Shown here: positions 35,764 to 46,766 of the stretch, in pieces
Numbering within the stretch: the stretch's first letter is position 1
Layout: each line of letters starts with the position of its first letter
NCBI GenBank assembly: GCA_046351595.1
Contig: JAXLYE010000001.1
Coordinates: forward strand, 620,001-684,000
Direction: 5' to 3'
Source of the DNA: JAXLYE01 sp046351595
GTDB lineage: Bacteria; Myxococcota_A; Polyangia; Palsa-1104; JAEUJZ01
DNA length: 64,000 nt
Translations under genes and position numbers: made by a program
The notes under the pieces: generated by a model
Database searches by the model: none
What the model was told of the DNA's origin: nothing
What the model saw: only the letters and a program-made list of their open reading frames with translations

Positions 35764-36252
35764 ATGCCGCTGCCTTCCACCTCGTCCGCCGATTCCGACG
35801 GTATCGACCTTCAGGACTCAACCGACCCTGCAGCCCCTTTCGCTCGGCAAGCCCGATGCCCGTGCCCGCCGAGCAACACCTCTACGCAGGGCGAGCAGGC
35901 GCCGTGTCTGGATTGGGGCTGGCTCCGGGATGCCGTGGAGACGGCGCAGCGTGTGGGTCAGGGGTCATCCGCTGCGCTCCGCACGCTCGGCGCCGCGCTG
36001 GGACCGCTGGCGGCTTGTGCGAGGGACGTTCTCCGCCAGGCCCTGACTCCGCGCGGTCGCTCCGAGAAACCCGGCCCGTGCGACCACATCACCCTCCCCA
36101 TCGGCGTCACCCTCGAGCAGGCCGAGCGCGAGCTGATCCGCTGCACCTTCGCCGCCTGCCAGCGCTCGCGCCAGCGGACCGCCGATATGCTCGGGATCTC
36201 GCGCCGCTCGCTCTACTCCAAGCTGCGCGAGCACAAGATCCCTCTGTCCTGA
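35764..36252 (+). CDS. Fis-type HTH protein without AAA+ domain
   Basis: 162 residues. Residues 1-105 are low-complexity or weakly helical (ETAQRVGQGSSAALRTLGAALGPLAACARDVLRQAL). Residues about 118-162 are a Fis-type helix-turn-helix (LEQAERELIRCTFAACQRSRQRTADMLGISRRSLYSKLREHKI), identical in style to the C-terminal domain of sigma54 activators. No receiver or AAA+ domain is present, so it cannot activate sigma54 itself and may bend DNA or act as an accessory factor. ATG 35764 follows GAAGAGATCTGCC. The 21-bp repeat array begins about 245 bases downstream. Confidence 0.8.
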   Translation: MPLPSTSSADSDGIDLQDSTDPAAPFARQARCPCPPSNTSTQGEQAPCLDWGWLRDAVETAQRVGQGSSAALRTLGAALGPLAACARDVLRQALTPRGRSEKPGPCDHITLPIGVTLEQAERELIRCTFAACQRSRQRTADMLGISRRSLYSKLREHKIPLS

Positions 36253-36497
36253 TCCGGCCGGCCGGACCGCGGCGTCCGGGCCGTCCGCGCCGTCCTGTCG
36301 CTGCCCATAGCTGCCCACACCCCCTGCCCGGCCTCGGCCCCGAGGCTGCCCACTGCTTGCCCAGACCCTCCCCCGCCTGCCCATGGGCAGACCGCATCCC
36401 ATTGTCCCTTCCGACCGCCCTCTCCGTCGCTGACGGTCAAAAAGCCGTGTTGGCCCGCAACCTGCTTACTGGCTCCGCGCGGCCCCATCAGGCAGCG
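36253..36497. other. Non-coding stretch before the 21-bp array
   Basis: Between the Fis-type gene and the repeat array there is GC-rich sequence with repeated CTGCCCA words (for example around 36300-36390). I see no gene, terminator or promoter I would defend. Confidence 0.4.
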
Positions 36498-36854
36498 CGA
36501 ATCAACTCAGACCCAAACCGAATCAACTCGAACCCAAACCGAATCAACTCGAACCCAAACCGAAGCCTTTGGGTTGATTCGGGAAGCAACTCGAAGGCAA
36601 ACCGGAGCCTTTGAAAGCCAAAACGGATCAACTCGAAGGCAGCGCGGAGCCTTTGAAAGCCAAAACGAATCAACTCGAAGGCAAACCGGAGCAACTCAGA
36701 GGCAAGGCGAAGCAACTCGAAGGCAGCGCGGAGCCTCTGAGGTCAGAAAATCAGCAACTCAGAGGCAAACCGAATCAACTCAGAGGCAAACCGAATCAAT
36801 CCAGTGGCAGAGCGAATCCACTGCGTGGATCGGCGGATCCGCTGAGCTCTCGGC
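36498..36854. repeat. Array of about 17 degenerate 21-bp tandem repeats
   Basis: The unit is 21 bp, best seen as CGAATCAACTCGAACCCAAA plus C at the left end and as CGAATCAACTCAGAGGCAAA plus C at the right. Variants include units beginning CGGAGCCTTTGAAAGCC. Unit length is held at 21 throughout although sequence varies. One segment (about 36562-36583, TTTGGGTTGATTCGG) is inverted and can pair with the neighbouring CCGAATCAAC and CCCAAA words. Because 21 is divisible by three, all six frames show 7-residue periodicity. No frame has a clear start with a ribosome site. The region is markedly less GC-rich than its surroundings. Confidence 0.85.
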
Positions 36855-36993
36855 CGTAGCAGGAGCGATGCAGAGCGGAGCTCTGTCCGCTCGTGGCCCA
36901 GACACAGAGAGGCAATGCGATGTGATCCAGCGGCAATGAGAAGCGGTTTAGGTACCCCGATTTCCAATCAACAACTACACAAGGAGAAAGACC
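36855..36993. other. Leader of the 131-residue protein gene
   Basis: A lower-GC stretch (for example GGTACCCCGATTTCCAATCAACAACTACAC, in two parts around 36950-36978) precedes ACAAGGAGAAAGACC and ATG 36994. A promoter probably lies here or within the repeat array; no clear -35/-10 pair is seen. Confidence 0.4.
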
Positions 36994-37389
36994 ATGGCAC
37001 CCCGGAAGACGTACTACCCATCGAAGACTTTTGATGATGACTTTGCCGCCTTCGTCGAGATGGCGGTCACCCATAACTGGGCCTTCCCGGGCCTGACACC
37101 GGCGGCCTTGAAGGCCCAGGTCAAGGCGCAGCGGGCCGAGCGCGCCCAGCACGACGCGCTGGAGCTCTCGTACCTCCGCGAGCACGAGCGCTTCGGCGTC
37201 GCGCAGGCCGAGCGGTACGCGCTGTTCTCCTCCATCCTCAACGCGGCCCGCGGCAGCTTCCGCGACAACAAGGAGATCCTGGCCCAGCTCGCCCGGTTCA
37301 AGAGCCCGCGGGGCGGACGCAAAAAGGGCGGCGCGGCGCCGGACAAGCCGGCTCCGGATGCGGACAAGCCGGAGCCCGCGGGTGAGTAG
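36994..37389 (+). CDS. Small helical protein, unknown function
   Basis: 131 residues with a strong ribosome site (AAGGAGA, eight bases before ATG). The body is mostly helical with heptad-like spacing: FDDDFAAFVEMAVTHNWAFPGLTPAALKAQVKAQRAERAQHDALELSYLREHERF (given in parts here: FDDDFAAFVEMAV, LTPAALKAQVKAQRAERAQH, LELSYLREHERFG). The tail is Gly/Lys then Pro/Asp-rich (RGGRKKGG, PDKPAPDADKPEPAGE). No signal peptide. It converges with the PAAR gene. I do not recognise the family. Confidence 0.75.
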   Translation: MAPRKTYYPSKTFDDDFAAFVEMAVTHNWAFPGLTPAALKAQVKAQRAERAQHDALELSYLREHERFGVAQAERYALFSSILNAARGSFRDNKEILAQLARFKSPRGGRKKGGAAPDKPAPDADKPEPAGE

Positions 37390-37534
37390 GCCGACCGAGA
37401 GCGTTCAGGGGCGCACTCTCCCGGGCTCCCCTGCTGGGCCGTAGGAGCGACTCGCCGCGCACTTCCCGCGCGGGCTGGTCCCCGGACAAGGTTTGGTGCC
37501 CTTTGCAGCAAGGGTCCCGGGCCAGCCGGTGCCG

Positions 37535-38620
37535 TCACAGGCCCAGGTGCTTGCGCGCGGCCTGGAAGCCCTGCTTTGCCAGCTCCTTGCCGACCTCTTT
37601 GAGGGCGTCTTTGTAGGTTTCGGGCGGCGGCGCGCCGGGCATGGGTCCGGGGCGCCCGTCTCCCGGCGGCTTGCTGCCGATCTCGACGGCCTTGTTGTAG
37701 GCACGGGCGCGGGCGTCGCTCCACGAGCGCGGGATGGCGTCCTTGGCCTTCTGGCCCTGCCGGCGCAGCACGTCCTTGGCGCGCGAGCCGAGGCTGGCCG
37801 CGCCCTCGCCCCCGGCCTCGGCGGCGCCGAGGCGCACCCCGGCCCGCTCCAGCGCGCCGCGCCCGAGCTTGCTGGCTATACCCGTCCCCGACAACAGCAG
37901 GATGGCGTCGGTCAGATCGCCCGGGCTCGTCGCGCCGTCCTCGCCGAGCAGGTGGCGCTTGCCGTCGAGCCCGTAGGCCCAGTGCATGCCGTCGCGGTGC
38001 TCGTAGAAGCCGACGAGGTGGCCCTGCTTGTCGTGGACCCACTCGACGTCGCCCTTGAGCATGTGGTCCGGCGCGAGCGTGCCGTCGCTTATCAGGCGGT
38101 TGATGACCTCGACGTCGCCGGGGCTGGCGCCCTTGAGCCGCTCCAGCGCGTCCATCATCGACTGCAGGTCGTCGAAGTCCGGATCGTCCCCGTACGACTC
38201 GACGAGGCCGCGGCTCAGGTTCTGGAACAGCACCTCTTGCCGCGCCAGCACCGCGGTGAGGATCTTGAGGAGCTGCTCGGCGATCAGGCTGGCCTTGCGC
38301 GAGTTGTCGTGCACGTCGCCGCTCGCCTCGATCATCATGCCGATGCCGCCGCAGTGCAGGGTCCGGTCGCCCTGGCGCACCAGGCGCTGGCCGTTGACGA
38401 ACACCTGGCCGCTCGCCTCCAAGACGGTCCAGGTGTTGGGGCCGCAGCAGGCGGTGTGGATGCCCTGGTCGCCCTCGCGCAGCGCGGGCAGGCCGTTGAT
38501 CAGGACGTTGCCTGAGCCGCTGATGGCGGGCCCCATGCAGGCCGGGTGCGGACAGCCCGGACAGGAGTGGACGTCCGCAGGGACCATGGAGCGGTCTCCG
38601 AGAATGCAGGCTCCCGGCAT
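37535..38620 (-). CDS. PAAR-domain protein with unknown C-terminal extension
   Basis: 361 residues. The N-terminal 100 residues are a PAAR repeat: GPAISGSGNVLINGLPALREGD, TACCGPNTWTVLEASGQVFVNGQRLVRQGD and TLHCGGIGMMIEASGDV, with Cys/His residues placed for the zinc tip. PAAR proteins cap type VI secretion spikes and often carry effectors. Residues about 150-240 (ALERLKGASPGDVEVINRLISDG, EWVHDKQGHLVGFYEHRDGMHWAYG) and a basic helical C-terminus are not recognised and could be an effector. No VgrG or other T6SS gene is nearby. ATG 38620 is preceded by GAGGGGG; an internal Met at 38587 is less likely. Confidence 0.82.
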   Translation of the reverse strand: MPGACILGDRSMVPADVHSCPGCPHPACMGPAISGSGNVLINGLPALREGDQGIHTACCGPNTWTVLEASGQVFVNGQRLVRQGDRTLHCGGIGMMIEASGDVHDNSRKASLIAEQLLKILTAVLARQEVLFQNLSRGLVESYGDDPDFDDLQSMMDALERLKGASPGDVEVINRLISDGTLAPDHMLKGDVEWVHDKQGHLVGFYEHRDGMHWAYGLDGKRHLLGEDGATSPGDLTDAILLLSGTGIASKLGRGALERAGVRLGAAEAGGEGAASLGSRAKDVLRRQGQKAKDAIPRSWSDARARAYNKAVEIGSKPPGDGRPGPMPGAPPPETYKDALKEVGKELAKQGFQAARKHLGL

Positions 38621-38746
38621 GAACCCCCTCGCGCGGTGAAGCTCCTCTCGAAGGCAGGGCGGGCATCCCGCCGAGCTCCAGTCTGTCGGCGCGCGCGCGG
38701 CGCCGTCAATTGGGGGAGGTCCTATTTTCCGGGGGCGCCGGAGCGC

Positions 38747-39562
38747 TCAGCTCAGACGGAAGACGCGCGCCGCGTTCCCTCCCAGGAAGAGCGCCTTTGC
38801 CTCGTCATCCAGGCCGAGCGAGTCGAGCCCGGCGAGGCACTCGGCCGGCGTCAGCATCGGGAAGTTGCTGCCGAACAGGACCTTCTTGCGGCCGTGGCCG
38901 GCCATGTACTCGCGCAGCGCCGCCGGGTAGCGCTTCACCTTGTACGCGGACGTGTCGATGTAGACGTTTTTGTACTTGGTCGCGAGCGAGATCATCTCGT
39001 CCGTCCACGGAAAGCCGACGTGTCCGCCGACGATCACCAGCTCGGGGAACTCGAGCGCGACCTCATCAAGGTACGGGATCGGCCGCCCCGGCTCCGACGG
39101 ACACAGCGGCCCGGTGTGGCCGACCTGGGTGCAGAAGGGGATGCCGAGCTCGATGCACTCCGCGTAAAGCGGGTAGTAGCGGCGGTCGTTCGGCGGCAGG
39201 TTCCACAGCCACGGCACGATCCGCAGCGCGCGCAGACCGAGCTGCTTGACCGCGCGCCGCAGCTCGCGCACCGCGCTCATGGGCCGGGTCAGGTCCACCG
39301 AGGCGACGCCGACCAGGACGTCGGGCCGGCTCTGCACGATCGCCGCCACCTCGTCGTTGCTGATCAGCGGGCCCTCAGGTCCCCACCACGCCGCGACCAG
39401 CGCGCGGTCGACCCCGGCGCTGGCCAGCGCGTCGAGCGTGAAGCCGACCGGGATGTCGTCGGGCACGCCGGCCAGGCAGCCCCAGCGACGCAGCGACTCG
39501 AGCATGGGGTGGCGCAGGAAGGCGGGCGAGGGGTGCTGGATCCAGGCGTCCACGATGGTCAT
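38747..39562 (-). CDS. Amidohydrolase 2 family TIM-barrel hydrolase
   Basis: 271 residues. The barrel has IVDAWIQHPSPAF at the start (metal-site region), FTLDALASAGVDRALVAAWWGPEG, GLRALRIVPWLWNLPPNDRRYYPLYAECIELGIPF, VGHTGPLCP, ELVIVGGHVGFPW with the conserved His, NVYIDTSAYKVKRYP and VLFGSNFPML, the family end motif. The first-strand metal motif is weak (DxWxQH rather than HxH), so activity and metal content are uncertain. Members include decarboxylases and lactonases; no substrate can be named. ATG 39562 was chosen since the longer frame only adds MVPCPA. Confidence 0.85.
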   Translation of the reverse strand: MTIVDAWIQHPSPAFLRHPMLESLRRWGCLAGVPDDIPVGFTLDALASAGVDRALVAAWWGPEGPLISNDEVAAIVQSRPDVLVGVASVDLTRPMSAVRELRRAVKQLGLRALRIVPWLWNLPPNDRRYYPLYAECIELGIPFCTQVGHTGPLCPSEPGRPIPYLDEVALEFPELVIVGGHVGFPWTDEMISLATKYKNVYIDTSAYKVKRYPAALREYMAGHGRKKVLFGSNFPMLTPAECLAGLDSLGLDDEAKALFLGGNAARVFRLS

Positions 39563-39670
39563 GGCCGGGCACGGTACCACGCGCTCCGAAAAGGGCGCCG
39601 CGACTCAAGACCGCTCGTCGAGCAGCAGCCCGCGCAGGGCCTGCCGACAGGACCGCTCTTTTAGCTATTT

Positions 39671-39700
39671 TTGACCCTCTGTCCGGTCCTTTTCTACTAG
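39671..39700 (+). promoter_or_regulatory. Possible promoter of paralogue 3
   Basis: TTGACC (39671-39676) and TACTAG (39695-39700) are separated by 18 bases in an AT-richer stretch (TTTTAGCTATTTTTGACC), 25 bases before ATG 39725. The -35 is good and the -10 is weak. Confidence 0.4.
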
Positions 39701-39724
39701 GCTGGTCCGCCTTGCGAGGCAGCC

Positions 39725-40306
39725 ATGAGCCAATTTTCGAATGATGAGTCAGTTAAATCCGGGTTGATGGAATTCCAGGTCTATCGCCTCGTGAACCCGG
39801 CCACCGACTGCGAATACTCGTACCTAGCGGTGCCGGCGGACGGCTCGGCGCTGCTCAGCCTCGGCAGCGAGACGCTGTGCTTCGACATGCAGCTGCCCCC
39901 CGAGGAGGAGCGCTGGCTGCGCGACGACTTCGCACCGACCGACGAGGTGATCACGCTCGACTTCGCCGGCCTGCGCTACCTGCTCGACCTGACGTTCGCC
40001 GGCGGCGTCGCCTTCGGGATCGTGCTCTTCGACGAGCAGCTCAAGCTGCGCAGCATCGAGCTCTCGCTGGAGGCGCAGGAGCAGGCCGAGGAGGGACCGG
40101 AGTACCTGGTCCGCGACGACGACACCTTCGAGCGCCTCTACCGCGAGCAGGATCGGCGCGTCCGCGTCAGCCCCGCCGAGGCCACGCTGCTAAATGCGTG
40201 CGCGGCGATGTTCCGCACGCTCGCCGCCGAGAAGCCGCACCTGCTCCTGGCCCTGCCGCCTCCGCGCTTCCGCGAGCTTGGCAAGAAGCTGCCGCTGCTG
40301 ATGTAG
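39725..40306 (+). CDS. Unknown family, paralogue 3 (NPATDCEY motif)
   Basis: 193 residues. Family landmarks: YRLVNPATDCEYSYL (20-34), SALLSLGSETLCFDMQLPPEEERWLRDDF, APTDEVITLDFAGLRYLLDL then TFAGGVAFGIVLFDEQLKL, RSIELSLEAQEQAEEGPEYL and TFERLYREQDRRVRVS. The N-terminal 14 residues (MSQFSNDESVKSGL) are encoded by unusually AT-rich codons compared with the rest. It precedes the tRNA-Gly gene on the opposite strand. Confidence 0.78.
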   Translation: MSQFSNDESVKSGLMEFQVYRLVNPATDCEYSYLAVPADGSALLSLGSETLCFDMQLPPEEERWLRDDFAPTDEVITLDFAGLRYLLDLTFAGGVAFGIVLFDEQLKLRSIELSLEAQEQAEEGPEYLVRDDDTFERLYREQDRRVRVSPAEATLLNACAAMFRTLAAEKPHLLLALPPPRFRELGKKLPLLM

Positions 40307-40358
40307 CGCAGCGGCGCGGCTTCGGCGTAAACGGCCGCCCGCGCCCGCTGTGGGTGCG

Positions 40359-40392
40359 GAAAAAGAAAAGGCCGGTCACGGGGACCGGCCTT
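40359..40392 (-). terminator. Intrinsic terminator of tRNA-Gly
   Basis: On the minus strand AAGGCCGGTC and GACCGGCCTT form a 10-bp stem with a 5-base loop, followed by TTTTCTTTTTCC. It lies 19 bases after the tRNA 3' end. On the plus strand only a short TT follows, so it mainly serves the tRNA. Confidence 0.8.
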
Positions 40393-40410
40393 CTCGTCGA
40401 GCTGCAGCGG

Positions 40411-40482
40411 AGCGGGAGACGGGATTTGAACCCGCGACCTTCAGCTTGGGAAGCTGACACTCTACCGCTGAGTTACTCCCGC
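40411..40482 (-). tRNA. tRNA-Gly (anticodon CCC)
   Basis: The minus strand folds into a full cloverleaf: acceptor GCGGGAG/CTCCCGC, D-arm ACTC-AGCGGTA-GAGT, anticodon arm TCAGC-TTCCCAA-GCTGA giving anticodon CCC, T-arm GCGGG-TTCAAAT-CCCGT. The discriminator is T, as expected for glycine tRNA, and CCA is not encoded. It reads GGG codons. It is a single-gene transcription unit with its own promoter and terminator. Confidence 0.95.
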
Positions 40483-40495
40483 GGGGTGCTCGCTC

Positions 40496-40525
40496 GTTCT
40501 ACTTTGTCCCGTCGGACAAGGTCAA
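40496..40525 (-). promoter_or_regulatory. Promoter of tRNA-Gly
   Basis: On the minus strand TTGACC (40525-40520) and TAGAAC (40501-40496) are 18 bases apart, with the tRNA starting 14 bases further on. The spacer contains a dyad, TTGTCC-GACG-GGACAA. A GC-rich stretch follows the -10, as in stringently controlled stable-RNA promoters. Confidence 0.5.
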
Positions 40526-40625
40526 CAAAAAAGTTCGGTTCGGTGGTTCATTTCAAGGGCTTGCCGCCCTGCTCTACACGAATACCGCCCTGGTCGACCC
40601 GCGGCCGGCCGCGGTACGATGGCCC

Positions 40626-41021
40626 ATGGCGCAAAAGTCCCGTCCGTTCCAGAGCCTCCTCCAGGTCCCCGCGCTCGCCCTCGCCGCCTTCGCCACCCTC
40701 GTCGGGGCCGGCGTCGGCGCCGGCTGTAACAGCCTCGGCCTCGGGTCCAGCGGCCCGCCGCGGCAGAAGGGTGAGCCGCAGTTCACCGGCTGCATCTCCG
40801 GCACCAAGCTCGAGAAGTTCTCGAACTGCGCCGAGTACTGCGCGTCGCAGAACCTGGGCTGCCAGAACTACGGCTGCAAGCACCCCACCGAGCAGGGCAA
40901 GACCTACGGCGCGATGTCGTTCGACAACGGCCTGTGCAGCGGCACGCCGATGCGCGCGTATCAGTGCAACGACCCCTTCGTCTCGGACGGCGCGGTCGAG
41001 TGCTGCTGCGTCGGGTCGTAA
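40626..41021 (+). CDS. Small Cys-rich lipoprotein
   Basis: 131 residues. The signal peptide ends at a lipobox GAGC (VGAGVGAGCNS). The mature part has eleven or so cysteines (FTGCISG, SNCAEYCASQNLGCQNYGC, LCSGTP, QCNDPF, ECCCVGS), suggesting several disulfides outside the cytoplasm. No relative is recognised. It is followed by three tandem copies of CGACCGGGG (41022-41048) right after the stop. Confidence 0.72.
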   Translation: MAQKSRPFQSLLQVPALALAAFATLVGAGVGAGCNSLGLGSSGPPRQKGEPQFTGCISGTKLEKFSNCAEYCASQNLGCQNYGCKHPTEQGKTYGAMSFDNGLCSGTPMRAYQCNDPFVSDGAVECCCVGS

Positions 41022-41048
41022 CGACCGGGGCGACCGGGGCGACCGGGG
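41022..41048. repeat. Three tandem 9-bp repeats
   Basis: CGACCGGGG occurs three times in a row directly after the stop codon at 41019-41021. It is non-coding and of unknown meaning. Confidence 0.8.
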
Positions 41049-41201
41049 CGACTGCCGCGCCGCGATGGCGCACCGCAGCGAGCGCGGGCGAGCGCCTGCC
41101 GCCAAAAAAACGCAGGATCTGCGCAACGTTCGCAACCTTTGCGCGCGCCCTGCCGAACATGCACGCCGTCCTTTGCAAGCAGCGAACAAGAGGAGGCGGA
41201 C

Positions 41202-42014
41202 ATGAACGGGATCAGGGTCGCGGACACGCGGGGGCTCGGCGCGCGGGCGGGCCAGGCGGATCGGGTAGCGGACACACGCGAGCAGCGCGCGGCGCCCGAT
41301 CGAGGGAGAACACCGACGAGAGTCACGGTGCGGGGCGGACTCCTCATGGCGGTGCTGCTGCTCGCCGGCCTGCCCGCGGCGGTCCGGGCCGCGCCGTCGG
41401 CAGCGACCCGGGCGCTCGTGCGTGCCGCCGTGGCGCACGCGCACCTTGACGAAGGGGCGACGCAGCGGCTGCGGGCGCGGGCCCACCTGGCGCCGCTCTT
41501 GCCGAGCCTGCGTGTCAGCGCCGGGCAGGGCTGGCAGATCGGCTACAGCCGCGGCCTCGACGGGCTGACCACACCCAGCGTCGACGGCGATCGCTTCAGC
41601 TACGCGGTGGGCGCGAGCTGGGATCTCAGCCACGTGCTGCTGCCGCGCGAGGAGATGACCCTGCTGCGCGAGCTGCCCCGACGGGCCCAGCTGCGGACGC
41701 GGCTGGAGCTGCAGGTGCTGGGCCTGCTCGCCGAGCGCTGCCGGCTGCTGCGGTCACGCCCCGCGCCCGCTCCGCCCGTCTCGTCGGCGGCGAGCACGCA
41801 GCGGCTCGCGGAGATCGAGCTCCAGCTCGATGTGCTCAGCGGCGGTCACCCGCTGCCGGATGCGAGCGAGCCGTGCCCCGCGGTCGCCGCGCCGCGCCGC
41901 GAGCTGTCGCAGCCGGCGCCGCGCCGCACCGGATCGCTGTCCGCGCCCGAGCCCGATCCGGAGCCGGAGCCGGAGCCGGCCGAGAGCTGGGCGGAAGGGC
42001 GCGACAGCCCGTAG
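41202..42014 (+). CDS. Exported hypothetical protein, weakly outer-membrane-like
   Basis: 270 residues with GAGGAGG before ATG 41202. About 45 Arg/Gly-rich residues precede a hydrophobic signal (GGLLMAVLLLAGLPAAVRA), so the true start may lie further in, at Met49. After cleavage, LRVSAGQGWQIGYSRGL and FSYAVGASWDLSHVLLPREEM look like two beta strands as in TolC-type or barrel proteins, followed by helices (LRTRLELQVLGLLAERCRLL, LAEIELQLDVLSGG) and a Pro/Glu-rich tail. Function unknown. Confidence 0.62.
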   Translation: MNGIRVADTRGLGARAGQADRVADTREQRAAPDRGRTPTRVTVRGGLLMAVLLLAGLPAAVRAAPSAATRALVRAAVAHAHLDEGATQRLRARAHLAPLLPSLRVSAGQGWQIGYSRGLDGLTTPSVDGDRFSYAVGASWDLSHVLLPREEMTLLRELPRRAQLRTRLELQVLGLLAERCRLLRSRPAPAPPVSSAASTQRLAEIELQLDVLSGGHPLPDASEPCPAVAAPRRELSQPAPRRTGSLSAPEPDPEPEPEPAESWAEGRDSP

Positions 42015-42211
42015 GCAGCGCCCACGACAGGCTCAGGCAGACATGCTAAGAGCGCTGCATGTTCGTGCAGCCTCATCGGTCGCACCAGCCCGGGTCACCG
42101 CCCCGGATCGGGCATTCACCGATGCGGCCGAACCCGGCGCCGCCGACCCCGCGCCAGGCCGATGCGCGCGCCGCTGCCTGCGGCCTTGCAGCGGTGAGCT
42201 GTCCCGTCCGC

Positions 42212-42246
42212 AGCCAGACACCTAGCCAGACACCTAGCCAGACAGG
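42212..42246. repeat. Three tandem 12-bp repeats upstream of nnr
   Basis: AGCCAGACACCT occurs twice and then partially (AGCCAGACAGG) between 42212 and 42246, within the 274-base gap before the NAD(P)HX repair gene. No other element is clear in that gap. Confidence 0.75.
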
Positions 42247-42288
42247 CGCCCCGCGATGCGGCGGAGCCCCGGCCCGAAGGAGCCGAGC

Positions 42289-43980
<1,692 letters not shown>

Positions 43981-44052
43981 CATGCGCCGGCTTTTTTCGA
44001 CCTAGCTGACAGGCTTGTCTGGCCGCAATCCAGACCCCCTGAGGAGAACTAC

Positions 44053-45951
<1,899 letters not shown>

Positions 45952-46027
45952 GGACCAACGGCGGGGCCGCGCGGAACCTTCTCGCCCCGCGCGCGAAGGA
46001 CGATACGATGGAGCCCACGGAATCAAG

Positions 46028-46498
46028 ATGAGCGCCGCAACCAAAGACAGCGACGGAAAGAAGGTCCTGCTGCGCAACAAGCGGGCGCGCCACGACTACC
46101 ACATCGACGAGACGTGGGAGGCGGGGATCGTGCTGCTCGGCTCCGAGGTGAAGTCGCTGCGCGCCGGCAAGGCCGAGCTCACCGACGCGTATGCGAGCGT
46201 GCGCGAGGGCGAGGCGATCCTCCACCAGATGCAGATCAGCGAGTGGGCCTTCGCCAACCAGTTCAACCACACGCCCAAGCGCGACCGGAAGCTGCTCCTG
46301 CACCGCGTCGAGATCAAGAAGATCGACGACGCCACGCGCAAGAGCGGCTACACGCTGATCCCGCTCGAGGTCTACCTGCGCAACGGCAAGATCAAGGTCC
46401 TCATCGGCCTCGGCAAGGGCAAGAAGCAGTTCGACAAGCGCGAGGACCAGCGCGAGAAGGACGCCGACCGCGACATCAAGCGCGCGATGCGCAAGTAA
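46028..46498 (+). CDS. smpB: SsrA-binding protein SmpB
   Basis: 156 residues. SmpB binds tmRNA and brings it to stalled ribosomes. Motifs: RNKRARHDYHIDETWEAGIVLLGSEVKSLRAGKAELTDAY, then HTPKRDRKLLLHRVEI, SGYTLIPLEVYLRNGKIKVLIGLGKGKKQFDKRED and the basic C-terminal tail ending IKRAMRK (each is quoted in parts; landmark residues are GSEVKSLR at about 38-45). The ssrA gene itself is not visible in the flanks. It lies 76 bases after the radical SAM gene. Confidence 0.96.
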   Translation: MSAATKDSDGKKVLLRNKRARHDYHIDETWEAGIVLLGSEVKSLRAGKAELTDAYASVREGEAILHQMQISEWAFANQFNHTPKRDRKLLLHRVEIKKIDDATRKSGYTLIPLEVYLRNGKIKVLIGLGKGKKQFDKREDQREKDADRDIKRAMRK

Positions 46499-46766
46499 AC
46501 GAGCGCCTCGGCGCGGGTCGAGAAGGAGTGCCGGTTCGGACACAGGCGGAGGTCAGCGCCGCGGCCGGGCAGAGCGCCGGCGCCGCAGGTATGCGGCCGC
46601 TGGCGTGGCCTGCGGGCAGCAGCGCAGCGACAGGGCAGGCCGCCTGCTCGTGGGTGGCTCGGCGGTAGCGGACGCGGCCTTGTGCTGGCGCTAACGAATC
46701 GCCGCTGAAACGTAAGTCTGGAAACAAACAGTTGCCCGGCTTTGCGCGCTGCAGTAAGGAAGGGGC

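Noticed and set aside
36488..36939. Open frames through the 21-bp array on both strands (FELIRFG-type and NQLEGKP-type heptads)
   Set aside because: Several frames are open only because the unit is 21 bp. None has a ribosome site and codon use does not favour one frame, so no CDS is called. The array is kept as a finding.
40411..40438. Attachment-site duplication of the tRNA-Gly 3' end
   Set aside because: I could not find a second copy of this sequence elsewhere in the window.
46499..46766. tmRNA (ssrA) next to smpB
   Set aside because: No tRNA-Ala-like ends, tag-coding frame or T-loop are visible in the gap.
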